Assembly (NCBI GenBank): GCA_004835665.1
Contig: RBKR01000001.1
Coordinates: 2,542,001 to 2,606,000 of the forward strand
Origin: Phoma sp. XZ068
Lineage: Eukaryota > Ascomycota > Dothideomycetes > Pleosporales > Didymellaceae
DNA: 64,000 nucleotides
Direction of reading: 5' to 3'
Both the position numbers and the translations under genes were made by a program. The notes beneath the pieces are model-generated. The model made no database searches and had not been told where the DNA came from. It saw nothing but the letters and a program-made list of their open reading frames with translations. Shown in pieces: positions 10,986-22,482 of the stretch. Within the stretch, counting starts at the first letter, position 1. The number at the start of each line of letters is the position of its first letter.

Positions 10986-12457
10986 ATGCTTTCCAGGTCC
11001 ATCAGGAGGAGCATTGCCTCGCCGCTCCGCCAGCGCTTTGTCGCTCCCGCCGCGCGCCCGGCCTTCAGCAGATTCGTGACCACCGATGCCGCTTCGTCGC
11101 ACGCCGAGCGGGACCAGGTCCCCGAGGTAGGCAAGCCTCGCTGCGAGCCAATTGGGCCCGCAGCAGCAGTGGCAGCAGAGATGGAGCAGTGATGGCTGAC
11201 GCACCGCAGTCGGATGACCAGCCCTTCGAGGTCCGCCTCTCCGACGAGGCCTTCGAGACCTACGAGCTCGACCCCCCGCCCTACACACTCGAGACGACCA
11301 AGAAGGAGCTGAAGCAGATGTACTACGACATGGTCGCTGTCCGGTACGCCTGCTCCGCCCGCCCCTTGCGCCCCTGCCCCCGCTGACATAGCACACAGCC
11401 GCATGGAGATGGCCGCCGACAGGCTCTACAAGGAGAAGAAGATCCGCGGTTTCTGCCATCTTTCCACCGGTCAGGAGGCCGTCGCCGTCGGTATTGAGCA
11501 CGCTATCGAGCGCTCCGACCACCTCATCACCGCCTACCGTTGCCACGGCTTCGCCATGATGCGCGGCGGAACCGTCAAGTCCATCATTGGTGAGCTGCTC
11601 GGCAGGAGGGAGGGTATCGCCTACGGAAAGGGCGGCTCCATGCACATGTTCTCCCCCGGTTTCTACGGAGGAAACGGTATCGTCGGTGCCCAGGTCCCCG
11701 TCGGCGCCGGTATCGCCTTCGCCTGCCAGTACGAGAACAAGAAGAACGTCACCCTCGCCCTCTACGGTGACGGTGCCTCCAACCAGGGCCAGGTCTTCGA
11801 GGCTTACAACATGGCCAGCCTGTGGAAGCTCCCCGTCATCTTCGGCTGCGAGAACAACAAGTACGGTATGGGTACCGCTGCCAACCGCTCGTCTGCCATC
11901 ACCGACTACTACAAGCGTGGACAGTACATCCCCGGTCTGAAGATCAACGGCATGGACGTCCTCGCCGTCAAGGCTGCCGTCAAGTACGGAAAGGAGTACT
12001 GCGCCGCTGGCAAGGGTCCTCTCGTCTACGAATACGTCACCTACCGCTACGGAGGTCACTCCATGTCCGATCCCGGAACCACCTACCGCGTAAGCTCCTC
12101 ACATCCAAGCACTCACAACCACCAGCTAACACTTCGCAGACACGTGAGGAGATCCAGCGCATGCGCAGCACCCAGGATCCCATCGCTGGCCTCAAGCAGA
12201 AGCTGCTCGACTGGGGCGTCACCACCGAGGAGGAGCTCAAGTCGCTCGACAAGCAGGCCCGCTCTGATGTCGATGCTGAGGTCGCCGAGGCCGAGAAGAT
12301 GCCCATCCCCGACGCCACCGGCAAGGTACTGTTCGAGGACATCTACGTCCGTGGCTCCGAGCCCGAGTTCCTCCGTGGCCGTGTCCCCGAGGAGAACTTC
12401 TACTACACTGAGCACGACATGGGCGCGGAGAAGAAGCCTGTTGCCAGGACATCGTAG
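10986..12457 (+). CDS. PDA1: Pyruvate dehydrogenase E1 component, alpha subunit
   Basis: Four exons: 10986-11126, 11210-11343, 11399-12089 and 12140-12457; introns are 83, 55 and 50 nt; product 427 aa. With E1-beta it decarboxylates pyruvate using thiamine pyrophosphate, the first step of the mitochondrial PDH complex. The first exon encodes a basic, Ser/Arg-rich presequence. Visible family blocks: RRMEMAADRLYKEKKIRGF, the TPP/Mg2+ motif starting GDGASNQGQ and ending in EN-N, and the phosphorylation loop YGGHSMSDPG, where the Ser equivalent to mammalian site 1 lies. The presence of that Ser suggests PDH-kinase control. C-rich synonymous codon choice is strong, as expected for an abundant protein. 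Confidence 0.96.
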
Positions 12458-12682
12458 AGAGTGGAAGATGAACAGTGGAGGAGTAGCGGATGAGCAAGGG
12501 TTTGCATATGTGTAATTCTAGGATTTTTGGGCTGGATGATCGCTATGTGAGGATAAGCTTTCAATTACATATCATCATCGTCATCATCTTCAACATGCTT
12601 TTGCACATGATGGATGGAGTTTTTCCAGCGTACTAGCGTTGATTGATTTGGTATCAAATGCAGTGATGGTGAGTAAAACTCT

Positions 12683-14636
12683 CTAGTTGTCACTTGCGTA
12701 TCCCTCGTTATCCGAATCCGAGTCTTGCTCGTACTTAGGCTGTGTCGACTTATTCTTGCGGCCCTGCTTGGTAGCTTCGATACCGCCTGATGTCAAGTAC
12801 AAGAACGTGGTGTCCTTGTAGTTATCCAGGTGCGTGAAGAACGTATTGAACCTGCAGCACTCGTTAGCCATCCGCTCCATTCCACCCGCAGAACAAAAAC
12901 CAAAGACTTACTGATTCCCCTGCGCCTCCTCCCGGAAAATACGCTGGTAAATCTCCCGCTCCTTAAACTCCTGAATCTTATCGTCGAATTTCGCGAAATC
13001 AATCTTCTCCCGCCCATGCGCCTTGGCCATCTTATCGTTATAGCTATCAAACACAGGCCGTTCAAGAAGCAGTCCCAGCCCGGGCGCCTTCGGAATCCGA
13101 ACAACGTTGTTCTCAAAGCTGTCGAGCATGATTTGCGGATCCGAGCCGCATCGCACTGTCAGCGCGGCCATGCCGACCATCTTGCGGATCTGGTGCATCA
13201 TGAAGCTCTGCCCGTGCACCTTCAGTGAGAGCCACTCGGTGTCGTTGATGATGATGGGTTTGGGCGCGACTTTGAAGGATTTGATGTACCGTTTTGCTGA
13301 TGAGTCGGTGAATTTCTTCTGCACCGTGTAGTTGTGGTAGCGCCGGGTTCCGAGGTAGTTGTTCAGTGCGGCTTGGACGCGTTCCTGGCGCTCGGGGCTG
13401 ATGCGGTAGGTGCGTTTTGCGTCCATGATGGCCTTCTTGAGGGCTTTGACGGCTTCTTCGAGGGCGGGCTTGTTGACGAAGTTTGACGGGAGGGGGATGG
13501 AGCCGTCGGTTTGGTCGTCGAACGTTGTGGTGGGATGCTGGGCTTCGATCTTTTCTACAGCTTCCTTGGTCTCGTCGACTTGCATGGCTTCACCTGCGTC
13601 TGGTTTGGCGGTTTCGGCGGCGGCTTCTGTCTCTGCGGCCTTTTTGGCGGCTGTGGCATCTGCCAGTGCCTCGTCGATGGAAGCCTCGATAATAGGGTCC
13701 TGGTCCTCAGGCGCGTCTGTGGAGTCGGCGATATACAAAGCCTCCTCGACTAGCGGCTTTATTGAGTCGTCCAGTGTCTCGAGGATGGGCCTGATGGACT
13801 TCTCCTCGACATCCGACCAGAAATTTGCCACCTCAGCTTGCCTCTTCTTGTACTCCTCAAGATCACCCGCCTTGTCAGCCTCCTCTACCAACTTCTTGCC
13901 CAGGTAGCTCGAGGGGTGCGGTGGCAGGAATGAGTGCGTTGGGATGAGGTACTCGTACCATCTTGAATCGCACGCCTGGTAGCAGCTGAAAGATCCTACT
14001 GTCCGCTGAATGCCCCACACTCGGATCTGCTCAGACAAATTCGCGTTGATCTTGTCCACAATGTCCTCGTCCTCAATGATCAGCTTCAACGAGATGATAT
14101 TGCCGGCAGCGTGTACGCCCTTGTCGGTTCGGGCGCAGCGCACAAGTGCGGATTTCTTTGGGTCGTCGGCGTTCGCTTTCGATATCGCGCCGGCGGCGAC
14201 AAATGCCTTGAAGAGATCGCCCTCGATTGTCTTTTGCTTGTTGTCGATTTGCATGCCCTTGTAGCCCGTGCCCGAGTAGCCAACCATAACCGCGACCTTG
14301 CGCTTCGGCCGGCGCTCCTCGGCTGCGACCTCTTCGGCAGGGAAAGCTGAAGGCAGCGCTGGCTTGTCATTCTCGCCCTTCTCTTGCGCTTCCTTGTTGC
14401 GCGCCTGCTGTTCTGCGTTGCGACCTCGCCTATCTAATTGCTCGTTGCTTGCTTAGTTAGAGCAGCGCATTGGGAGTGGCATTGACAACTTACGCGTGTT
14501 CCTTACGGCCCATATTTCTCTTCTTATTCGGACGGCTGCCGTGCTGCATATTGCCGCCTCCACGGCCTCGCCTGCGGTCGCCGCCGTTGTCCCATTTGCG
14601 CTTGCCGTCGCGATTTGACGAGCCGTTGTCAGCCAT
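12683..14636 (-). CDS. PUS1: tRNA pseudouridine synthase Pus1 (TruA family)
   Basis: Exons 14636-14494, 14429-12912 and 12851-12683 give 609 aa; introns are 64 and 60 nt. Pus1 isomerises U to pseudouridine at several tRNA positions, and in some snRNA and mRNA, in the nucleus. The N-terminal exon is Arg/Gly/Asn-rich and lysine-rich, probably a nuclear signal. The core starts near VMVGYSGTGYKG (residue 96). The catalytic Asp is in ARTDKGVHAAG at about residue 150. A long Ala/Glu-rich insertion follows the block containing FLPPHP; it is low complexity and likely a surface loop. The motif MHQIRKMVG confirms the TruA fold. The acceptor of intron 1 is taken at GATAG because the nearer TTAG would introduce a stop. 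The acidic tail (DSDSDNEG) is encoded by the last exon. Confidence 0.94.
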
Positions 14637-15047
14637 TGCGGATGTCGGACGGTTCGTGAAAGATATGTGCGCGGCGTAAAGAAGAGCATAAGAAAAGTAG
14701 AAGCTGCAGCTGCAGGAAAATGTGGGGAGCTCGGCCTGCGAACCATGGAATTTCTCGAACTTCGAGATTGGTTCACCGCCCGCGCTACCGCCTATATGGC
14801 TGCCTCGAGTTGCTCAGCGTCTCGTCTCCAACACCACCGCACTGTCACGTCCACTTGCTCGCGGACAGCCATAATCCAGTGGACAGAGAACTAACAGAGC
14901 TGTGGAAAATCGTAAAAGGCCCGCCTGCGCCATATCAAGCAGCGGCCGAGCCCGGCGCATGCAGACAAGGGTCGTTTCTTCCTTCTCGTGCTGAGAAGAC
15001 TGTATCCCTACTCGCCAACGAGCGTACATCGTCTATCCACCGCCATC
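14637..15047. promoter_or_regulatory. Shared divergent upstream region, Pus1 / TFIIE-alpha
   Basis: This 411-bp gap lies between divergent start codons and should contain both promoters. No distinct TATA box or repeat was recognised. Confidence 0.45.
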
Positions 15048-16323
15048 ATGGGAAAGGATCCTTTGGAGACGGCGAAACAGCTCGTCAAGATAGTCGTCCG
15101 CATGTTCTACGAAACTGAGCATATTGTCCTCTTGGATGCCCTCTGCTACCACGGCGCTTTGCATGTGTCGGACATGGTCCAGATTCTCGATGCTGGCAAG
15201 AACTCAAAATACGTGGGAAAGCTGGTGGGTAGGCTGAAGGAAGCAGGCTTGTGCACAACGTATGTGAAGTCTGGAGAGGTAAAGTCAAATGAGCGGTGCT
15301 AACAGACACAGGTACACCGAGCAAGTCAAGCGTGACGGCGCAACAAAGCTTTCGAACCGCGAGTGGTACTACATTGACTATCGCCGCGCCATCGACTCGA
15401 CCAAATACCGCATTCACAAGATGCACGAGAGGATCAACAAGGATGCGAAACCGACGACAGAGAAGGCAGAGCTTTCATGCAGACGTTGCAAGTCTCAGTA
15501 CACGATGATGGACGTGCTTGACAACGCTGATCCTCAGGGTCGAGCATCAGGGTTTTTGTGCATCAAATGCAACTACCCTCTGGATGAGATTGATGAGGGA
15601 AACCAGCATGATGCGGACGACACACCTGCGAGGTTCAACAAGCAGTTCAAGCCGCTGCTAGATATGATGAAGATCATCGATGAGCTCAAGATCCCGTTGA
15701 TTGAAGGCAAGGATGCGGTCGACACGAAGATTGAGTTACCTCGCGACAAGATTATCGATCCTGGTACGAAGCTGGAAGTTGTCGATACAAACTACACCAG
15801 GCCTACAGCTGTCAAGGGTCTTGCTGCAGAGCGCGAGAAGATCAACGTCCAGATTGCATCTACTGCAGAAGAAAACGAGAAGCAGCAAGCCGCAGACAGG
15901 GCCCGCCAGGAAAAGATTGCGGCACAGAACCAGCTGCCAACGTGGCACACTCAATCTACAGTCATCAAGGACGCGGGTGGGGCTGCTGGAGGTATCAAGC
16001 AAGAGACGAATGGCACAAGTGGAAACACTATCAAGACAGAGCAGGCCGATGGCATCACCACGACGCAGAATCTGGATGATGTCTTTGCCCAAATCGAGGC
16101 CGAGCGTCGCAAGAAGGAGCAAGAGGAAGAGGAGGACGATGACGAGGATGAAGATGACGACGAGTTCGAGGATGTGGCTGTCGGAACTCCGAGCGAGCTT
16201 CCTGATGCTAAGCGTGTGAAGGTGGAGAGTTCTGCCGCACCTACACCCTCCAATGTTGCAACCCCGGTCTCCAACGGTAACGGTGGCGAAGAGAGTGAAG
16301 AAGACGAGTTTGAGGATGTTTGA
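15048..16323 (+). CDS. TFA1: General transcription factor TFIIE, large (alpha) subunit
   Basis: Exons 15048-15259 and 15312-16323, with a 52-nt intron, give 407 aa. TFIIE recruits and regulates TFIIH at RNA polymerase II promoters. The N-terminus is the winged-helix TFE/IIE-alpha domain (about residues 5-110, including HIVLLDALCYHG and the block ending WYYIDYRRAID). A C4 zinc ribbon follows with Cys at about 127, 130, 154 and 157. The C-terminus is strongly acidic (a run of Glu/Asp around residue 350 and the final EESEEDEFEDV), as in other TFIIE-alpha proteins. Without splicing, the frame meets a stop at about 15299, so the intron is required. Confidence 0.94.
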
Positions 16324-16743
16324 TTGATTTATTGCATAGCGTTGGCGTCATGGTTTGTAAGGCATGAAGAGGTATATTGCACTGCATGTTTAAGGCGCGG
16401 GATATAAAAATATCAAGATGAAGACATCCCGGATCTTAGGGGAGCCAAACACGGCCGGATCTTGTTTCTCCAGACAGCTTAAAACCAAGACATCAAAAAT
16501 ATCATTGTATCAATACACTTTTGAAATACAAAGATCTAGTGCACGGTGATTTTGCCCTTAGTTTCCTGGACTTATGGTCGTGCGCACAAGCCACATCCAA
16601 AGTGACAGCTAGGCGACACATCCCACCTCATCTCCCCGCGTGCTACAGTTCAACCTCCGCATCCACCCCCGCCAGCACCCCTACACCCTTGCCAATCGTA
16701 CAATCGGGTCGCCGATGGATGCCAGATAAGCGATAACTCTAAT
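16324..16743. other. Intergenic region, TFIIE-alpha to SRP72
   Basis: A 420-bp gap between two genes in the same direction. It holds the 3' flank of TFIIE-alpha and the SRP72 promoter, with a C-rich stretch near 16620-16690. No gene recognised. Confidence 0.4.
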
Positions 16744-18766
16744 ATGGCGAAATCACTATCAGCACTCCTGGCACAAGCCTCCATTGAGGACCACGACGAA
16801 ACTCTACGAGCCGCCAACGCCGAGATCAAGAAGAATAAGAATGATGTAGACGCTCAGCATGCCAAGGCGATCGCATTGTTGCATCTGGACGACTTCGAGG
16901 GCGCCCTCAAGGTGTTTGAGGATGTAAAGGAGCTGCAGCAGAAGGCGCAATTCGAATACGCATACACCCTGTATAAAACCGGCGATGCAGCAAAGGCTGT
17001 AGAGATTGCAGAAGCATCAGGCGCAAAATCTGATCGCAAAACACAGCATATTCTTGCTCAGGCTGTACGTACCTCAATATAGCAGTGTATGCTCAAACGC
17101 TAATCGGCGCAGGCATACCGATCGGAGAACTTCGCACAGGCTGCGAAGGTGTACAAGGAACTGGCGAACCTCCCCGTCGAACACGAAGCTTTCGATATCA
17201 ACATCAACTCTGGTGCTGTAGACGCTCAATTGGAATGGACAGGACAAGGAGAGCTGGCGCAGAAGAAGAAGCCCACCAGGGAAGACCTCGAGGCTTTTGA
17301 GACAGCTTTCAACGCCGCATGTGGGAGCATATCGCGTGGCGAATTGGCGCAAGGTGAAGTGTGCCTGAAGAGGGCCAAGGATCTTTGCAATGCGGTCGCA
17401 GACTTCAGCGAGGAGGAGAAGAAAGCTGAGATCTTGCCCATCACTGTGCAACAGGTCTATGTGCTTACGCAGATGGGCAAGATTGATGAGGCCGAGCAGC
17501 TGGCTACAACTATTCCGTTCGCTGAGTGAGTACTGGAGATACCTGAACCGTCAACAGAAACTGACAACATACAGCATCAAAGATCTGTCTGTCCGCTACA
17601 TCGCACAAGTCAACAGCATCGCCGCATCGAGGGAGCACTCGAACCCTTACCTGTCACACCGTCTATTCCACTCCTCGCCGAAGCCGCCAGTCACGAACCA
17701 GCACTTTTCGTTCCAAGCAAACATCCTGCAGCAAGACGAATACGTGATCTCGCTCCTCTCACAAAAGACCGCCGGTGTTGCATCATCGACTGAGAAGGTC
17801 ATTGCAGCATCTCCAGCCCCGTCTTTGTCCCCAGCTGTCAACATGGCTGGTGTCATCAACGCCGCAGCCCACACACGAAATGCCGAGACCGAGAAGGCAG
17901 CACTGAAGGAGGTCGTACCTCTGCTAGAGAAGAGGCCTAACGACGTTGGACTAATCCTCACAATTGCGCACCTCTACATCATCACCAACAACTACGCCGC
18001 AGCCACCCATCTTCTGGAGTCGTTCTTCAAGCGTCTCGAGCAGAGCGGTTCAGCGTCAGACCTCGATGTGCGTTTTGCACCAGGCCTGATCGCATCACTT
18101 GTCTCGCTTTACACGCAACAAGGGCGTCCTGGAGCAGCAAAGTCCGAACTCGCGAAAGCAGCAGAATACTGGAGAAAGCCACACAAGTCCAAGACAGAGG
18201 CCCCATCCAAGTCCCTCATGGTCGCTGCTGGCACTGCACTGCTCGACACACACAACCCCGAGAACGCCAAGGCAGCTGGTGCAATCTTCCAAAGTCTCTA
18301 CGAACAAGATGACGAAGACCGCGCCGCCATCGCCGGTCTCATCGCTGCACAGAGCATCTACGACCCCTCCTCCATCCCCGCAGACCTCCTCGCCTACCTT
18401 CCCGAAGCCAACCGCCTCGTCGCCGACATTGATGCTGCCGCCCTCGAGAACACCGGCGTTCCCACCACCACTACCCTCGTCTCTGAGGCACGCAAGCGCA
18501 GCATTGCGCCCACAAAAGCCGTCGCGCCGCGCTCGAAGCGGTTACGCAAGGTCCGCATGCCAAAGGACTTCGATCCGAATAAGAAGATCGATGCCGAGAG
18601 GTGGCTGCCAATGCGCGACCGCACGTACTACAGGCCAAAGGGCAAGAAAGGGAAAAAGAGGGCTGAGGGATTGACGCAGGGTGGGCCAGTAGCGGAGGAG
18701 AAGAAGGCGGATGTGAAGAAGGACCAAGGGAAGGTTCAGAAGAAGAAGGGCAAGGGCAAGAAATAG
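16744..18766 (+). CDS. SRP72: Signal recognition particle subunit SRP72
   Basis: Exons 16744-17064, 17113-17525 and 17575-18766, with introns of 48 and 49 nt, give 641 aa. SRP72 binds 7S RNA together with SRP68 and helps target nascent secretory proteins to the ER. The N-terminal two thirds form helical TPR-like repeats (for example around HAKAIALLHLDDFEGALKVF). Near residue 573 is the SRP72 RNA-binding signature PKDFDPNKKIDAERWLPMRD, with YYRPKGKKGKK just after. The C-terminus is a Lys/Gly-rich tail. The second donor is placed at GA|GTGAGT because the joined reading ..FADIKDLSVRYIAQ.. matches the family. Confidence 0.95.
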
Positions 18767-19960
18767 GAGATCCCATGATGGCGGTATAATGTAGCATATA
18801 GCTGCAGCATGGAAATCAACTGAAAGACGACGAACTAAACTTGATACCTGCTCTGTACCAAACTCGTAAATTTCAAAGACTCGGGCACAGAATTAACGGT
18901 CCGCAAGCGTATGAGATCGTGGTGTCGCATCCATCGTATTGTAGAGGCTATGCTTGAACGTATTTCAGCATCAGCATCGTTGCAATCAAGGTAACAGTGA
19001 TCCGAGGCGACCAGTAACGGCCATCACCAATTCCTAAATTTCAAGCAAGCTGTTATAACCAGTTAAGATTTGCCACCCATTTTGAACTGGCATTTTGGAC
19101 GAAGCTGTCGCATGTGCTACCTCGAAGCGTGGGAGTTGCTGCCTGGGGCGGCTTCTTGCATTTGAACGTCGAGCTGACAGTCTCCTCTTTGCCTCTTACA
19201 ACTACCCACAGCCTGTATTTCTCAACCTGTTTACCTCTCTCTAACATTTAGCAGCTACGATGTCACATCCTGGGTGGAAATCATATTGTTCTAGAACCCC
19301 ACACCTCGTTCTACACGCAGTTTGAGACATTACGTTCCATTTTGTGCAGGTGCAGTAAGCTGCTATGGGCTATAGATAGGTATAGCACCAGAGCGTCAAC
19401 GACAGCTGCCAAACGCAAGGCGCAGAACTACTCAGTATGCTTTCTGAGAGCTAAAGGAGTTGGACAATGCGATGCTAAGAGATACAACGGAACAGCCCCA
19501 CATTCCGTGGGGAGAGCAATGCGGAACGTTAGCGTCGGACGCTGAACTTGGGCGGAACACCGACGCTGCCAATGATAAATCGCACACGTCATGATGGAAT
19601 CTTATCAGAGGAAGTACCTAGCGCTGTCAAGCTTCGCGGACTAGATGTCGCGGACGAAGTATTGACTTCCTCTCTTTCTTCTCCCCTCTGTGTCTCCGCA
19701 CAAGCACCGTGGCTGCGTTAGGGCGTGTCATCTTGGTAAGCAACATTGCGGCTGTACCGAGAGCGAGTTACAATGACAACCAGCCGCAGCACTGCACTGG
19801 CTGTGTTGCTGTAAACAATTGTCCGGCGGCAACACTCCAGTCCTTCCAGATACACTCCTAACACTTGTTTAGTACCATAGTGGTGCGCATGCAATTCTAG
19901 ACAGGAACGCCCCTCGAGACCTCCGGTGCCACCCCTGCGCACGTAATAACAACATTCGCA
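18767..19960. other. Intergenic region, SRP72 to MFS transporter
   Basis: About 1.2 kb without a supported gene. Short open frames have no recognisable domains. It presumably holds the SRP72 terminator and the MFS promoter. Confidence 0.4.
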
Positions 19961-21804
19961 ATGGCGGACAATACGGATTCTCCATTTGTTGACGACAACG
20001 ACATCGATCGGACCTTTCATCAACGTTCTATGGCCTCAAAATCGAGCGCGAGAGTGCCGGTCCTTGTACACAACAAGCGGAGCACGTCTGGGGAGAGTTC
20101 GCCTGGACTCGACACTGACGACGAGAATACCCGGCTGCTGAACCCTACACCAATCGAATACCGGAGCTCAGATAATAACGCGGAAGAGGATGGGGAAGAG
20201 TGGTTTCGTGACTTTGAAGGGCTTCCCTGGTGGAAACGACCCTCAATCTACTGGCTTCTGCCACCCTTTCTCCTGTTCACGTTGGCGTTTGGCGCCGTTG
20301 TGGTACCCAAGATCAACTTGATTATGGATCTGGTCTGCGAGGAGTACTACGCTTCCATGGATGGCAACGGCGACCCGATATCAGGACCCATGGATCCAGG
20401 CACAGACAGATGCCAGAATGACGCTGTATCCTCCCGATCCTCGCTATTCCTCCTTTACGGTAGCCTGTGCGCTGGCCTTCTCGCGGCTATCACCAGCCCT
20501 AAACTCGGCGCGCTATCAGATCGATTCGGAAGAAAGCCTTTCATGATCCTCAACACATCAGGTCTACTTTTCGGCGAGGTCCTTACCATTCTAGCCGCAA
20601 AGTTCCCTGAGACCGTTCACGTAAACTGGATCTTGGTTGGCTACGCATTGGAAGGTCTGTCGGGATCCTTCATCGTGGGCATGGCTTTGGCGCACTCGTA
20701 TGCTAGTGACTGCGTGGCGCCACAAAAGAGAAGCGTAGCGTTTGCCTACTTCCATGCTGCCTTGTTCAGCGGTATTGCAGTGGGACCCGTTGTGGCCGGC
20801 TACATTATCAAGGCACGCATGAAATATTCCAGTAAGACAGACGCTGTGGTCTTTATTTTCTATCTAGCATTGGCGGCTCACGGTATCTTCATTGCCTTCC
20901 TCGCGTTTTGCATCCCCGAATCGCTGAGCAAGTCACGTCAGGAAGCTGCGCGCGAAAAGCACAGGGAAGAGATGGAAAACTTGGGTCCAGCATCGGACTG
21001 GATCAATCAACTGCGACACATCAACTTATTCCGTCCGTTGAAGATTCTCTGGCCTACAGGTCCTGGCTCTTCCTCCGCCGTCCGTTGGAACCTGCTGCTC
21101 CTTGCGGCGACTGATACTATCATGCTCGGTGTTGCCATGGGTGCGATGGGCGTCGTACTTGTATACACTCGCCGTCAATTCGACTGGCAGTCGTTCGAGT
21201 CCGGACGCTTCGTTAGCATCGTGAACGGCTGCCGTGTCGTCGCTCTCCTTGGGGTTCTTCCTCTTCTTACCCGTCTAGTGCGAGGCAAGAACGGGGCCAT
21301 GAAGCAGCGCAAGTCCGGTACCGATCTGTTCGATCTGACCATTATCCGTGCGGCCATCTTCTTCGACACAATGGGCTACGTTGGCTACGCGCTAGCACCC
21401 AGTGGATCATTCTTCACCCTCTCCGGCGTTGTCACTGCATTTGGGGGCATTGGATCGCCCGCACTTGGAGCTGCGTTAACGAAGCACGTTCCGAACGACA
21501 AAGTAGGCCAGCTGCTTGGTGCAACTGGACTGCTACACGCGATTGCTCGAGTTGTAGGACCGACCGTCTTCAATAGTATCTACAGTGCGACTGTCTCAGG
21601 CTACCGACAGACTGTGTTCGTAGTTCTGGCCTCAATGTTCGGACTGGCGTTCGTATGCAGCTGGTTTGTCCGACCGCACGGTAAGTTATAGCATCCGCCG
21701 GCCATTCCTAACGTTCGATTCCCTTTCGTACTGACGAGGAGTCAGTCTACCTTGAAGATGACCACGAGCCTGCTGCAACGGGTGATCACTCTATCAATGC
21801 ATAG
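19961..21804 (+). CDS. Major facilitator superfamily transporter, TetA-like
   Basis: Exons 19961-21680 and 21746-21804 give 592 aa; the 65-nt intron is needed because the first-exon frame stops at 21688. The first 90 residues are hydrophilic and cytosolic (Ser, Asp, Glu-rich). The first membrane segment begins near WLLPPFLLFTLAF. The MFS motif A, GALSDRFGRKP, is at about residues 182-192 between TM2 and TM3. About 12 hydrophobic segments are visible, with a central cytosolic loop rich in Arg/Glu (residues near 325-345). The architecture resembles fungal proteins related to the TetA/hippocampus-abundant-transcript group. Substrate cannot be read from sequence. The spliced tail ends in an acidic stretch. 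Confidence 0.88.
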
Positions 21805-22139
21805 TACGCATCTTCTCTTTTGTTCCGTTGGAGACGGCCCATTTTGCATAGGTCATTGGCTCCACAATGCATGAATAGCGACGGCGTTCGGGTGGATGTT
21901 TCAACACGATATACATAAGCACGCGTTGGTGCGATAGTTCTGAATATCCCATACGTTGCACATAAGATAGCTTAGTACATGATACAAAATGGCCAAGCTC
22001 ACAGGCACCCAATGTCTACCCCAGCGTCCCACAACCCTATCTCCATCAAAAAAAAAACTGCAGGGCTTGTGCCGTGCAGAGACATGACCGTCTCATACTT
22101 CCCCACCTCTCTCCCAGCCGCACATGATAGCAAAAAAAT

Positions 22140-22229
22140 CGACACCTGTGTGATTCGAACACACGCTCCCGAAGGAAATGCCTGACTATGAATAGCAGGG
22201 CATCGCGTTAACCACTCCGCTACGAGTTT
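22140..22229 (-). tRNA. tRNA-Ser(GCU)-like gene, acceptor stem does not pair
   Basis: On the minus strand there is a box-A-like D arm (TAGCGGAGTGGTTAACGC), an anticodon stem ATGCC/GGCAT, a long variable arm closed by TTCG, and a T arm GTGTG-TTCGAAT-CACAC. The loop between the anticodon stem halves is 16 nt: CTGCTA, then nine extra bases, then A. That fits anticodon GCU with a 9-nt intron after position 37. The 3' acceptor strand AGGTGTC is followed by a discriminator G and a T7 run, a good Pol III terminator. A functional gene would need GACACCT at the 5' end; instead the sequence reads AAACTCG, which pairs at only two or three positions. It is probably a pseudogene or a gene interrupted at its 5' end. 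Confidence 0.7.
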
Positions 22230-22415
22230 GTTAGTAAGCGGAAATTGTGGTTCTTCTCGTGGCGTAGACTTACCCAAAGTGCCTATAGGCTGTTGATGGC
22301 AAATCGTCGAAATTTGATGCTTATAGAGTTGCTCTAAAAGGTCTAAGGCTTGGAGTTATGGCTAGTAAGTCACATTAGCCCTTGTATAGTAATGTGGGTT
22401 TGTCATTAGCTTATG

Positions 22416-22482
22416 TTGTTAGGAGCGGGGTAAAATGTGGGCCAGTGCCGTGCTTCCGTGGAAGCTTTGCTGGGCCTCTACA
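22416..22482. mobile_element. 67-bp insertion-like element with 5-bp flanking repeats
   Basis: The segment starting TTGTTAGGAGCGGGG and ending CCTCTACA is bounded on both sides by TTATG (22411-22415 and 22483-22487). It contains a perfect 6-bp stem GCTTCC/GGAAGC with a 2-nt loop. A TG...CA-like end structure with a 5-bp target repeat is what solo LTRs leave, but 67 bp is very short and one extra T precedes the TG. It may be a miniature element or coincidence. Confidence 0.35.

Noticed and set aside
10965..12059. 364-codon minus-strand frame opposite PDH E1-alpha
   Set aside because: It is the shadow of a highly biased coding sequence; the plus-strand gene explains it completely.
22052..22061. 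A-run near 22050 as a retroposon poly-A tail
   Set aside because: Short homopolymer with no target-site duplication or recognisable element body beside it.
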